Assembly: GCA_026119855.1 (NCBI GenBank)
Contig: JAOWBW010000158.1
Span: 618,976 to 682,975 of the forward strand
From: Campanula takesimana
Lineage: Eukaryota > Streptophyta > Magnoliopsida > Asterales > Campanulaceae
Direction of reading: 5' to 3'
Length of the DNA: 64,000 nt
The notes below the pieces were generated by a model. The model made no database searches and had not been told where the DNA came from. It worked only from the letters and a program-made list of their open reading frames with translations. How positions within the stretch are numbered: the stretch's first letter is position 1; each line of letters opens with the position of its first letter. The position numbers and the translations under genes are program-made. Shown here piece after piece: positions 11,159 to 21,765 of the stretch.

Positions 11159-12249
11159 AAAGAATAGTCCACTAATAAGGGACTGAGTTCTGTTCTCGTA
11201 GTTCAAGTAAATATCTACTTGTGCATTCTTGGTGAGTCCAGCTGGTTCTCCTTGCTTGTTCGAAAATATATAGGTTCACGCTTGTCGCGAGAGCTGGGGT
11301 TTAAGTGACAATCGGGTCCCTATGTATTTCCGCCCGACCCCTTACTACCGGCCATAGTAAGGGCATAGCTTCCTTGGTTGGAGCAATAAGCCTGACCTAA
11401 GTGAATGCTAACTCCCGTCTTGTTCACCACGTGGATTTTGTATCTTGTGGATGACACTGGTTACCAGGTCTTCTTATATACTGCACAGCAGTCTCTTGTT
11501 CCTGTTCTTGGTTGTCCTCAGCTAGAAAAGCATCGACAACAATTGGTATTCTTGGGAGAAATAAGGAAGGATTCAGGTACAATGCGTGATAGGCCTATGT
11601 GCATCTTGGTGAGCTGGTTTAGCCTCTCACTCTACTTGACTACTTGTTACCTGAACCTTTCTTGAGCTTGATTACTTGTTGAGTTGGCTTAGCCTCTCCT
11701 ATACTTGTTACTTGATGATACTTGATATATGTTTAGTTAAGTATCTACTGGTATTGCATGATAACATGACATATAGTTGCATGTTAATAGCTTACTGAGA
11801 TTTATCTCACCCTTTATTTGTTTAATTGTTTCCCCCTCAGGAAAGCAGGGGATAGTACGTAGTGAGGCTCGACTTAGCTGGGAACTTACTCAGCAGGATA
11901 TTCTGGTTCGAAGTTAGTGTCCTTTTATATTTTGGTAAGGACGATCTTGTATGAGTTAATAAACTCTGGGCTTGTATTGGGGTAGTATTTGTTGTCCCTA
12001 GACAATTCTTGATGCCGGCTTATTTGCTAGGCATGTCTTCCGCTGTATGTAACCATTTTGGTTTTAAATTTTCTTGGTCTAGAACTCGTGTGAGCTATCT
12101 TAGCTCCCTACTCTTGAGTATACATATCATTTCAGTTTTGTTTTTAACAGGTATTGTTCCTGTTTCCCGTTAGTTTCTTGTTTCTTGTTAGTTACGCGCA
12201 CCAGGTTCGAGGTTCTATTAGGGAATCCCGGGATTGGGGCGTGTCAGTG

Positions 12250-12261
12250 TGGTATCAGAGC
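12250..12261 (+). promoter_or_regulatory. primer binding site of the LARD-like element
   Basis: TGGTATCAGAGC starts three bases after the 5' LTR end and is complementary to initiator tRNA-Met. Confidence 0.9.
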
Positions 12262-13546
12262 TATGGTTTAGCTCTTAGCCTGGATAGGGTCTATGGCCTA
12301 GGTTGGGTTAGTCTTGGGTGTGTCTTTGACGCCGAGTGCTTCGTTACTTGTTGTTATACCAGGCATAGGACTGGTATTAATAGTGTTGATCCAATTGGAT
12401 TAGATGGTTTGAGAATCGAGAGCGCGAGTCTTTAAAGACTTAGGCGTATCTATCTTGTCTTGTGGACATTGTTTCGTGCTATATATGCATGCTTGTCCTT
12501 ATCTCGTGAATTACGTGGAAGTGTATTCTCTAGTAAGAGACTACATGCTTGATATTGTTATGTATAAGAGCTTGATAGAAGTGTGGGTGATAACACCCTA
12601 TACGTTCTATGTTAACTTGATCATGTTACCTAGATGGGACATTGATGTGATACGTGTTATGGCTTGGCTCTTACGTGTCATGACTTGACTTTCTATGTGT
12701 TAGGTCATTCTTGTTTACCACAATAGATGGTAATTATTTCTATGCTAGTATGCTTGACTATATATGTGAGCATGATAGATTTATGCATAACCTTTATGTT
12801 CTGCATTGAAAGTCTAGAAAGGGTTCTTGAGATTGTACTGGGTATTTAACCTATGCGATTGACAGTGGAATTTCTACTGAGTAATACCTGTTACTTGATG
12901 AGAAATTTGGATTATCTTGAGTTGTTACAGTGCGAATACAGTGCTGACATCTGGATTAATGTTCTTGACCTCGATTGAGTTAAACGAGTTGAAGATTCAA
13001 CTTGAGAATTTCTTGATAGAGGATATATCTACCTTGTAGTGGATGTCTGAAGTGAGTATCTGTGTTGACCTATAAGTGGAAACAACTAAGGTACGCGTGT
13101 TCTTGAGATTTCGTGGTCTTGTTAGAGATTCATGAATGAATTTCGAAGGCAGCTCCATTGTTAACTATTTGACACCAAGAGCTACATCTTTTGATGGATT
13201 GTCTTGATGGATTGATATACGTAAAGTCAGTTTTGAATATTGAAACGATGGATAACCACGACTTCAGTATCTGAGATTGCCTAGTGGATTTGACTAGTAT
13301 TACAGTGATCTGGAGGATATGACCAGTCCTATTATTTCTAGTGGATATGTCAAGTTTCACCGATATAGTGGATTGACTAATCGAGTCTGTTTGACTTTAT
13401 GTGTTTCGATGTTATAATTGATACATCTAGATTACATGAAATATTTGTGAGTATATGTGTATATTCTTGATTGCTCTTGAGTTCTACTTGTTGATTATAT
13501 ATGTTATAATCTTAATCTAGAAAAAATTCGAGGACGAATTTTCTTT
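12262..13546 (+). other. internal region of the LARD-like element, with an RT relic
   Basis: About 1.3 kb without a long ORF. Translating 12977-13040 with one frame change gives a remnant resembling the RT start of the neighbouring gypsy element (ELNELKIQLENFL then DRGYI, against ELKELKVQLQELL DRGFI). So the region is probably a collapsed gag-pol rather than foreign DNA. The rest (short ORFs at 12455 and 13130) matches nothing I recognise. Confidence 0.65.
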
Positions 13547-13559
13547 AAGGTGGGGAGGA
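13547..13559 (+). promoter_or_regulatory. polypurine tract of the LARD-like element
   Basis: AAGGTGGGGAGGA directly precedes the 3' LTR start TGTAACGCCC; it primes plus-strand synthesis. Confidence 0.9.
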
Positions 13560-16500
13560 TGTAACGCCCATCTTTATTCTTGTTAAATATTAAACGTGTT
13601 TGTTAAATTCTTGACTAGCATATTTAGATGCTATTTTATTTGAGTTAATTATTTAACTACTTTAGAAAATTAAGGTGGTTAAATGTCAAAGTTGAAAGTT
13701 TAGGGGCCTTTTTGTCAAAGTTAGAACTTGAGGGGCCTAGTTGCAATTCTTTGAAAGTGGCAAGTATATCTTGTTGCTTTCTCCTCAGAGAAAGCAAATT
13801 TTAAGTTATCTTCTCGTACTCTCCTTCTGTTCTAAAGCCAAGGTTAGGATTCTTCCTATTCTCGACTCCTCGAGCTTAATTATTCCTCTGTTCGTGATTC
13901 CGGTCCCGAATAAATATTCGTGGCGTTGAATAGAGCGTTCCAGACCGATCAGAAATTAATTTGGGTCAACTTGATTTTTGACTAGGTAAGTTATTGACTC
14001 CCCCTTACTTGTAATAACATGCATATATGTTATTCCCGCTACTTGTTCTTGTTAAAATTGTGTTTTGAGCAATTTTTGTGATACTTGTAAAATTGGGACG
14101 AAGGGAGTATTTTTATACTCGTACAGAGTACTTAGAACATGCACCTCAATACTAAATGGGTTGCAAAGATATTTGAAAATTGTACTCCTATTCGTGAGAC
14201 GGTAAAATAGTAACTTGATTTAAATATTATTAGAAAAATCGTACCATTATTTGTGGTACGTGGAAATGAATGGAAGTATCCCTAGATGGGTATATTAGTA
14301 TAAAATAAAATTGTACTTATACTTTTGGGGACGGTGAAATATTAAATAGGAATAAAAGGAAATTGTCCTATTATTTATGGGACGGTAAAAGAAATGAATT
14401 GGGCTTGAAATAGGAGTGCTAAACTTGTTAGTATACTCCTGAGAATGTTAGGAGTGTTAGTTAAATGTTACTCCTACGTGTGGGGCGGAGAATTTATAAG
14501 TATAAAAGTCTCTGTTGAAATAAGAAAGTATAATTGAAATGAGTGATTTAAGCTTGTTATTGTACTCCTGGGTTTGATAATATATTGATAAAAATTATAC
14601 TCCTACGCTTGGGACGGAAAATTATTTAACCTGAGAAATAATTCGGATTTTGGCATTTGGGCCTTGGGCGACCGCCCATTTTGGGCTGGGCGACCGCCCA
14701 TCTATCTGAAGTATTTTGTTCTTGGAAAGCCTGATTTTGGGCGACCGCCCACACCATTTTGTGCGGCCGCCCATATGTCCTGAAAAATTGTAAAACTTGT
14801 TTAATGATTGTATAAGTTAGAAATAACCCTTGTTAAGGCATATAGCCTTAGGATAAGATGTCCTAGTAAGTATTGTGATACCTTAGGGGTATCAGAAGTG
14901 AGTCTTGAACATGAATACTCATTTAATTAAAATGAGAACTTAGTCTTGTACATGGACACTTATAGAACTCAAATGAGAACTTAAGTATAAGAGTAACAAC
15001 TCTTTATATGTCTTGAAAGTGCTATGAACAAGCACTTATGTGTTATGCTTGTCTTAAAGCCTATGATTGTGTACCTTAGGGGCACCAACTAATGTCTTGA
15101 GCTTGAATGTCCTAAGAAAAGGATTTGAAAACTTGTACGAGTAAGATGTATAATTCATCTTCTGAACTTGAACTTGAGTGTAAGAGTAATGACTCTTCTA
15201 CGTGTCTTGAATCTAAAGATTGTACAACTTAAGGGCATTAAAGCTATGCCTTGAACTTGAATATCCTAGGAATAGGATCGTGAACTTGATTGGGAGATGT
15301 ATAGCTCATCTTCTTAATTAAAACGTGAATATAAGATGAGTAAATCTTGTACTTGTCTTAAATAACCAAAGAGTTGGATTGATAACTTAAAAATAAGTTA
15401 ATTAACTCTTGTACATGTTTAATCATCCAAAGAAATGGATTGAGAACTTGGTTATAAGATGATAAAATCTTGTATATGTATTGAATGTCTTGAATGTCTT
15501 AAGATGAGACAGTAACTTGAAATATAAGACAATAAAATCTTGTACATGACTTGAACATCCAAATAATTGGATTAAGACTTGAATATAAGATTATAAAATC
15601 TTGTACGTTCCTTGACACCAATATAGGTGTATGGTAACAAACTTGAAAGAGTCTTGATGTGTATATGCAAATCTTGCATATATTTACTTGATAGAATGTG
15701 GCTTCTTGATTGATTGGTACATGGTATGAATAACCAAAGAATTGGGTTATGGAACTAGATAGAGAATGATTAACTCTACTACATAGTTGAACTTGATACG
15801 TGTATATTGGAAGTGCTATAAATAAGCACTAAAGTGTAAATGATTTAGTTTTAATCGTGTATATACTCAAGGAAGTATATAAAATATAAATAAGATATCT
15901 TGTCTTGAAATGGTTCCTAAAGAAAATAGGGACTAGTGTAATATGAAGATAATTCATATAATCGTGAATACTACGATTTAAATTAATAAGAATGATTACA
16001 GAACACAATATGTGTTGGAAAATGTATTCGATTACTAACGATACATATACGTGAGATATGATTGTGACTAGGTAGGAATGTGACCTATGCTACTACGTGT
16101 TTAGAGTCTAAGGTATTGGGCTCTATTTGATAGTAAGGGTATCGTGATAGACACTTTAATGTGTTAAACGTGATATGAATATGTACGTGCAAACTTGGCA
16201 TGTGACAATGTGAAATACCCTACTACTTGACTGAAGTCTGTTATAAATGGACTCTTACTTGGATTGATCGTGTTACATGGACACCTTATGTGCCATTGTT
16301 ATCTTGGTTTGTATTCGCAATAATTGCGTACGTGTACTTATATTGAGCACATGATACATAATTACATGGTGCATATTCTTGTGAGCACATGATACATAAT
16401 TACATGGTGCATATTCTTGTGAGCACATGATACATAATTACATGGTGCATAAAGAATAGTCCATTAATAAGGGACTGAGTTCTGTTCTCGTAGTTCAAGT

Positions 16501-17538
16501 AAATATCTACTTGTGCATTCTTGGTGAGTCCAGCTGGTTCTCCTTGCTTGTTCGAAAATATATAGGTTCACGCTTGTCGCGAGAGCTGGGGTTTAAGTGA
16601 CAATCGGGTCCCTATGTATTTCCGCCCGACCCCTTACTACCGGCCATAGTAAGGGCATAGCTTCCTTGGTTGGAGCAATAAGCCTGACCTAAGTGAATGC
16701 TAACTCCCGTCTTGTTCACCACGTGGATTTTGTATCTTGTGGATGACACTGGTTACCAGGTCTTCTTATATACTGCACAGCAGTCTCTTGTTCCTGTTCT
16801 TGGTTGTCCTCAGCTAGAAAAGCATCGACAACAATTGGTATTCTTGGGAGAAATAAGGAAGGATTCAGGTACAATGCGTGATAGGCCTATGTGCATCTTG
16901 GTGAGCTGGTTTAGCCTCTCACTCTACTTGACTACTTGTTACCTGAACCTTTCTTGAGCTTGATTACTTGTTGAGTTGGCTTAGCCTCTCCTATACTTGT
17001 TACTTGATGATACTTGATATATGTTTAGTTAAGTATCTACTGGTATTGCATGATAACATGACATATAGTTGCATGTTAATAGCTTACTGAGATTTATCTC
17101 ACCCTTTATTTGTTTAATTGTTTCCCCCCCAGGAAAGTAGGGGATAGTACGTAGTGAGGCTCGACTTAGCTGGGAACTTACTCAGCAGGATATTCTGGTT
17201 CGAAGTTAGTGTCCTTTTATATTTTGGTAAGGACGATCTTGTATGAGTTAATAAACTCTGGGCTTGTATTGGGGTAGTATTTGTTGTCCCTAGACAGTTC
17301 TTGATGTCGGCTTATTTGCTAGGCATGTCTTCCGCTGTATGTAACCATTTTGGTTTTAAATTTTCTTGGTCTAGAACTCGTGTGAGCTATCTTAGCTACC
17401 TACTCTTGAGTATACATATCATTTCAGTTTTGTTTTTAACAGGTATTGTTCCTGTTTCCCGTTAGTTTCTTGTTTCTTGTTAGTTACGCGCACCAGGTTC
17501 AAGGTTCTATTAGGGAATCCCGGGATTGGGGCGTGTCA
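13560..17538 (+). repeat. 3' LTR of the LARD-like element
   Basis: It is colinear with the 5' LTR at a constant offset of 5,292 bp. It carries the same palindrome tetrad (14665-14773), stem-loop ladder (about 14904-15687), 38-bp triplicate (16345-16450) and candidate intron (13986-17132). Confidence 0.95.
14665..14773 (+). repeat. GC-palindrome tetrad, LARD 3' LTR
   Basis: Copies start at 14665, 14687, 14738 and 14760, unchanged from the 5' LTR copies. Confidence 0.9.
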
Positions 17539-17543
17539 GCGCC

Positions 17544-18405
17544 GGCCGTGTTTATGGATTTAATGAACCGTGTTTTCCATCCTTATCTTGATTCGTTCGT
17601 GGTGTCTTTATTGATGATATTCTCGTCTATTCTAAGTCTCGAGAGGAGCACGAGCAGCACTTGAGGACAGTTTTATCCGTTCTTGCGAGGGAGAAATTGT
17701 TTGCGAAGTTTAGTAAATGCGAATTTTGGCTCGAGAAGGTGTCATTTCTGGGGCATGTTATTTCGAAAGATGGGATTTCTGTGGATCCTTCGAAGATAAA
17801 GGCAATAGTGGATTGGAAGAGACCCGAATCAGTGACAGAGATTAGAAGCTTTCTTGGTTTAGCCGGGTATTACCGAAGATTTATTGAGGGGTTTTCGAGG
17901 ATTGCTACTCCGATGACTCAGTTGACCCGGAAGAATGTCCCGTTTGTGTGGACCGAGAAATGTGACAAGAGTTTCGAGGAATTGAAGAAGAGGTTGACTA
18001 CCGCACCGATCTTGACTTTGCCTAATGGGAGCGATGGCCTAGTGATTTACAGTGATGCTTCGAAAGAGGGTTTGGGTTGTGTGTTGATGCAGAATGGGAA
18101 AGTAATTGCGTATGCTTCGAGGAAGTTGACCCCGAGTGAGCAGAATTACCCGACTCATGATATGGAATTGGCGGCGATAGTCTTTGCGTTGCACAAATGG
18201 AAGCACTACCTTTATGGGGCGAAGTTTGAAATTTTTACCGATCACAAGAGTTTGAAATACCTTTTCTCCCAGAAAGAGTTGAATAATAGGCAACGCCGAT
18301 GGATGGAATTGTTGAAGGATTATGATTGTACGATTTCTTATCATCCGGGGAAGGCGAATGTGGTAGCCGATGCGATTAGTAGAAAATCTTATGTGGCTTC
18401 GATGA
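17544..18405 (+). pseudogene. gypsy gag-pol, C-terminal part (end of RT, RNase H)
   Basis: This continues the frame broken at 8267. It starts AVFMDLMNRVFHPYL, then a one-base loss near 17600-17605 shifts the frame just before the catalytic FIDD box, which is still readable in the next frame (about 17607-17618). An open stretch from 17661 covers the RT thumb/connection (FLGLAGYYRRFI) and RNase H, with acidic residues in YSDAS, DMELAA and FTDHKSL and the late motif KANVVADAISRK. At 18406 the sequence jumps into LTR sequence, so integrase and what follows are missing. Three independent lesions (insertion, frameshift, deletion) make it non-functional. Confidence 0.9.
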
Positions 18406-18676
18406 TTGGTTTACATTATATAAATGTGTAACCTTTTTGGGATAGTTGTACCAATCAATGACGTCATTAAGAATTGTATATTTGTATTTTGTTGGGCATA
18501 AACTTGTGGAAGTTTATGATAGTTGTATTTGGTTTTTGTCAAATTTGGATTTGTAAAACTTTGGATCATCACCTTTTTGTATCAAATGGAATTTTTAACT
18601 TCAGTATTTCTTAGTTTTGGTCTTAAGTCGACGTCCAGCTCGCGGTCTCGGGCCCGCGGGGTCCAGGGTCGCGACA
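18406..18676 (+). repeat. 3' LTR remnant (last 271 bp) of the gypsy element
   Basis: It matches 5811-6081 base for base except about three positions and ends GGGTCGCGACA before the ATAAA duplication. The junction falls in TTGGTTTACAT, where pol and LTR meet. Confidence 0.95.
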
Positions 18677-18681
18677 ATAAA

Positions 18682-19627
18682 AACCACCACGGCGAAACTT
18701 TCCCAAACTTGCCACCATATCACCACCACCAAAACTAAGAAAATCTGGCCAAAACCCTATTTTTATTCTTCTTTATTTTCTGCAGCAGCAAGGAAAAAAA
18801 ATATTCCCTGGCTAGCAGCAGCGTGGCCGCATCTACGTTTTCCGGCAGCGACATATCCACGAACACTGACTACTCTGGAGCTCTCCTGATTCTTTAATTG
18901 GTGATACCAAGTACTATGAAGTTAAGGATGGAAGTATGTAAGGCATATATATTCATAATAAGCCGCCCTGCACCACAACTTCACAAACAACAAAACCCAA
19001 TTTTTTTTTTAATACCCGACCCCCCCTTCTAACTCCTATGCATTCCTTTAATTTCTTTTCGTTTACACCCACAAACACCAAGCCCTTACCCCGTCTTGCG
19101 ACGTAAAAGCCCTTACCTCGTCTTGCGACGTAACAGCCCTTCCCTCGTCTTGCGACGTAAAATCCCTTACCCCGTCTCACGACGTAAAAGCCCTTACCCA
19201 GTCTTGCGACGTAACAGCCCTACCCCCGTCTCTTGACGTAAAAGCCCGAACCCGTCTTGCGACGTAAAAGCCAACAGCCCTACCCCCGTCACACGACGTA
19301 AAAGCCCGAACCCGTCTTGCGACATAAAAGCCAACAGCCCTACCCCGTCTCAAAAGTCTTACCCCGTCTCCCGTCTCGCAACGTAAAAGCCTCACCCTGT
19401 TTGCAACCACGGTAAAAGGCAGTACCCGTCTTGCGACGTAAAAGCCTAAGTCAGTCATTGCGACGTCAACTTCCTATGAGGATTGCAAACCCTACTTGTA
19501 CAAATGTAAAGATCATGGCAACATAATCCACAACCGGGATCACATCAACCAACTCGCTTCATCAACCCGGTTCATCTCATTACTTTCAAGATTGACTCTC
19601 CTATCAGTCGTCCATCTTGCGGGGGCA
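18682..19627 (+). other. internal region of the outer copia-like element
   Basis: It continues the sequence interrupted at 2474. The first half is C/A-rich with many CACC/ACCACC steps, the middle is a 27-bp minisatellite, and the end holds the tract CTTGCGGGGGCA (to 19627). I see no gag or pol motif. Short ORFs at 18523 and 18617 overlap LTR and internal sequence and look incidental. Captured host sequence is possible but I recognise none. Confidence 0.7.
19087..19450 (+). repeat. 27-bp minisatellite
   Basis: Diverged repeats contain CCCGTCTTGCGACGTAAAAG. The period is 27 bp in the left part and more irregular to the right. Because 27 is a multiple of three, the minus strand stays open and would encode a repeat like VARRGKGFY; I see this as a by-product, not a gene. 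Confidence 0.85.
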
Positions 19628-19902
19628 TATTAAGGATATTAGAATCCTTCTATAGTTAGAATTGTATATTTCCTAGACATTGTATTATTTACTTTCCTAT
19701 TAGGATTACTATTTCCTTTTCCTTATGTAATTTAGAATAGTCTAGAATAGCTTGGAGAATACTCCACCCTCTTGTATAAATACCCTACTCATATGATCAA
19801 TAATACTTGAGTCATTCATACAATATTATTTGAGTCTCTCATTTCAATTCTCTCTCTCCATGTATGATTGACTCCGACTATCTCTTTCTCTAATCTTTGA
19901 CA
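19628..19902 (+). repeat. 3' LTR of the outer copia-like element
   Basis: 275 bp, TATTAAGG...CTTTGACA, followed by the TAAAT duplication. Confidence 0.9.
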
Positions 19903-19907
19903 TAAAT

Positions 19908-20334
19908 TTCGTCAAACCATCAAGAAAAGAGCATTAAATTCACGTCGGACTTCAATTATGGTGATATTGAGTTGCGTGCCAGCCATTACTGGATCAATTC
20001 ATAAAATGGTATTGTAATACCAAATGACCAAATTGTGTCTTGTCAACTTTCTAATTTGTATCTTTACAAAGTTTTATTTAGAGAAATGGACATTTATATA
20101 GAAAATGATGAGTATAAATATACAAAATGTTTCTTGATTTTTTCTTTTGAACTTGGGAGAGGTCGAACATATACATCTTCTAAAAAAAAGCATCTTACTG
20201 TTTACTTAGATACAACTAGAGCAAAAACCGTTAGAATTTAATTTAATTATATTTTTAAAAGAAAATAATACATATTTACATTAAAAAATAATAATATTAA
20301 AATAGGGATTCACAGAAGTTCGAGGCTCAACTTC
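19908..20334. other. unassigned AT-rich sequence
   Basis: No motif, repeat or coding signal that I can support. The 68-codon ORF at 20035 resembles nothing I know. Confidence 0.5.
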
Positions 20335-20342
20335 AATATGAA

Positions 20343-20934
20343 CAGTGGCGGATCTAGAACTTTTACTCAGCGGATGCACAATTACACTAATTTTTTTTAA
20401 AAAGATCTTAGCGATTACAGTTTAAAAAAAAAAATTCAATATAAATAGAAAAAAAATAGAAATCAAAATATAAGCATGTAATTTGTTATTAACTGGGACA
20501 ATGAGTATAAAGGAACCAAACATTATTAATTTGTTATTAATTTTCTAATTAAATCAATTAAGTAACTTTAAATTAAAATAATATTGTGTGTGTGTTCAAA
20601 AAAGCAATAAATTACATATTTTAATAAAAATTGAACATTAATCTCAAAAATAATAATGACTAAACATCCATTTTAGAATGAAAATATTAATTAAATAAAA
20701 TTAGAAATACCATAGTTAAATTTAAATAAAAGATCATTGAATTGCCGGGATTTGAACCCAACACCTTCCAAACACACGATCATGCCTTTGATCATCTAAG
20801 CTAAACACAACATTTGTTCAACAAGTGCACTTTTAATATATATGTATACTCTCTAAACAATTTTTTTCCTACATGCTAACGAAAGTTCAGCAGGTGCACG
20901 TGCACCCCCACATTACAATGTGGATCCGCCCCTG
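20343..20934. mobile_element. hAT-type MITE containing a tRNA-like segment
   Basis: 592 bp with ends CAGTGGCGGATC and GTGGATCCGCCCCTG (imperfect inverted repeats) and an exact 8-bp duplication AATATGAA (20335-20342, 20935-20942), the size hAT transposases make. The interior is AT-rich without a transposase ORF. A tRNA-like sequence lies within on the minus strand (20741-20808). Confidence 0.85.
20741..20808 (-). other. tRNA-derived sequence with pol III A and B boxes
   Basis: Read on the minus strand it has TAGCTTAGATGATCAA (A-box-like) and, about 30 bases on, GGTTCAAATCC (close to the B-box consensus GGTTCGANTCC). The arms do not form a complete cloverleaf that I can draw, so this is a relic or SINE-like promoter, not a working tRNA gene. 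Confidence 0.55.
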
Positions 20935-20942
20935 AATATGAA

Positions 20943-21410
20943 TATATCTAACTAAACATGAAATTTTCACCTAAACAATTATTATGGAGATGTCTATCTA
21001 AAAATGCAATTTTCAACTAAACTATTAAATTATCCATTTTTAGCATCAACAAACCAATCTGTTGCTAATGATATTTCTCTTTTCAAATATCAAATTTATT
21101 GCTGGATACGACCACAAATCCACTTTAAGGTCCAGGCTAAGAAATGTTCAGTTGAAATTCGTTAAATTTCTAAATCAAAGTAACATCAAAATAAATTCCA
21201 ACACCTACCAGACCTTTTTTTTTTTTTTTTTTTTTTGTCTCATAATAAGCATATCTCTGTCTATCCAAAGTTAGCGTTGTAATTAATTTAACGCGTACTA
21301 CTTTCTAATTTACTTTAATGTTTCATTATTTGTGGAATGGCATACATTTGAAGGTGAAATAAAAATGCTAGGGACCAATAAAGATCTATTATTGATCACA
21401 TTTTAACGTA
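20943..21410. other. unassigned AT-rich sequence with a poly-T tract
   Basis: It contains a run of about 22 T near 21215-21236; otherwise nothing recognised. Confidence 0.5.
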
Positions 21411-21671
21411 TACTCCTTCCGTCTCAGAAAGATAGTCCACCTTTTTTCGTTCTTACTACGAGGGAATTTTGAATAGTTATAAATGTTACTTATAATTATG
21501 TTAATGTGAATCTAAAAATTGATATTAATAGTATTTATAATAGTGTATTAAGAACAATTTCAAAATTTTCATTAAAATAATTAAAAGTAGCTTTAATTAT
21601 TACTCAAAGTTCTTTCGTAAAACCCATGAAAATAGGGAGACTATCATTCTGTGACAGAGGGAGAGGGAGTA
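21411..21671. mobile_element. Stowaway-like MITE 1
   Basis: Ends TACTCCTTCCGTCTCAGAAA and, inverted, TACTCCCTCTCCCTCTGTCA. About 260 bp, AT-rich, no ORF, TA at both edges, as in Tc1/mariner-derived Stowaway elements. Confidence 0.8.
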
Positions 21672-21765
21672 GTATTGTATATTGCTTCAAAAAAAAAAAA
21701 AAAAAAAAAAAAAACATGCACTTGTATCTTGAATTACTAACCGGTCATATACACTATTAATAAAA

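Larger units (their letters stand above)
8694..11840 (+). promoter_or_regulatory. candidate LTR intron, 5' LTR copy
   Basis: Donor GACTAG|GTAAGTTATT at 8694; hairpin TGAGATTTATCTCA at 11796-11809; acceptor TTGTTTCCCCCTCAG ending at 11840; length 3,147 bp. The 3' LTR carries it at 13986-17132. The repeat arrays of the LTR all lie inside it. Confidence 0.45.
8268..12246 (+). repeat. 5' LTR of the LARD-like element
   Basis: 3,979 bp, TG...CA. In order it holds a pyrimidine-rich leader, donor AG|GTAAGTT (8694), AT-rich quasi-repeats with 'GGGACG', the GC-palindrome tetrad (9373-9481), a stem-loop ladder (9612-10395), a 38-bp triplicate (11053-11158), the TGAGA hairpin (11796) and the acceptor (11840). 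Small ORFs at 8449, 11405 and 12154 recur in the other LTR and show no protein family, so I do not call them genes. Confidence 0.95.
8268..17538 (+). mobile_element. large non-autonomous gypsy element (LARD-like), 4-kb LTRs, no gag-pol
   Basis: Two LTRs of identical length (3,979 bp; 8268-12246 and 13560-17538) flank a 1,313-bp internal region. The duplication GCGCC lies at 8263-8267 and 17539-17543. About two dozen differences between the LTRs by eye (about 0.6%) mark a recent insertion. It has a PBS, a polypurine tract AAGGTGGGGAGGA and the phrase AATTCGAGGACGAATTT seen before the tract in Tekay/Del-type elements, but no usable coding sequence. LTR termini TGTAACGCCC/GGGGCGTGTCA link it to the solo LTR at 59589 and the reversed LTR at 53069. 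Confidence 0.95.
2475..18676 (+). mobile_element. Ty3/gypsy element (Tekay/Del-like), nested and truncated
   Basis: It starts TGTCACGACCC and ends GGGTCGCGACA, with the duplication ATAAA at 2470-2474 and 18677-18681. Order: 5' LTR, PBS (6084), gag-protease-RT (6202-8267), a 9.3-kb nested element, the rest of RT and RNase H (17544-18405), then only the last 271 bp of the 3' LTR. Integrase, any chromodomain and most of the 3' LTR are gone. The retained 3' LTR tail differs from its 5' counterpart (5811-6081) at about 3 positions, so the insertion is fairly young. The lineage is inferred from the gag style and the protease motif DPGSSHSYI. Confidence 0.9.
2135..19902 (+). mobile_element. non-autonomous Ty1/copia-like LTR element, host of a nested gypsy element
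   Basis: Two 275-bp direct repeats (2135-2409 and 19628-19902, about 6 differences by eye) are flanked by a TAAAT duplication (2130-2134, 19903-19907). A PBS follows the first and a G-rich polypurine tract (GCGGGGGCA) precedes the second. When the nested gypsy element (2475-18676) is removed, only about 1.0 kb of internal sequence remains (2410-2474 plus 18682-19627), with no gag, protease, integrase or RT. It must therefore have moved with proteins from another element. The LTRs start TA rather than TG but end CA. Confidence 0.9.

Noticed and set aside
11405..11665. 86-codon ORF, repeated at 16697-16957
   Set aside because: Same LTR duplication; composition and context are non-coding.
18953..19458. 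Minus-strand ORFs with repeated VARRGKGFY
   Set aside because: By-product of a 27-bp minisatellite (multiple of three). No start context or conservation evidence.
20741..20808. Functional tRNA gene
   Set aside because: No full cloverleaf or clear anticodon arm; the boxes are degenerate and within a MITE.
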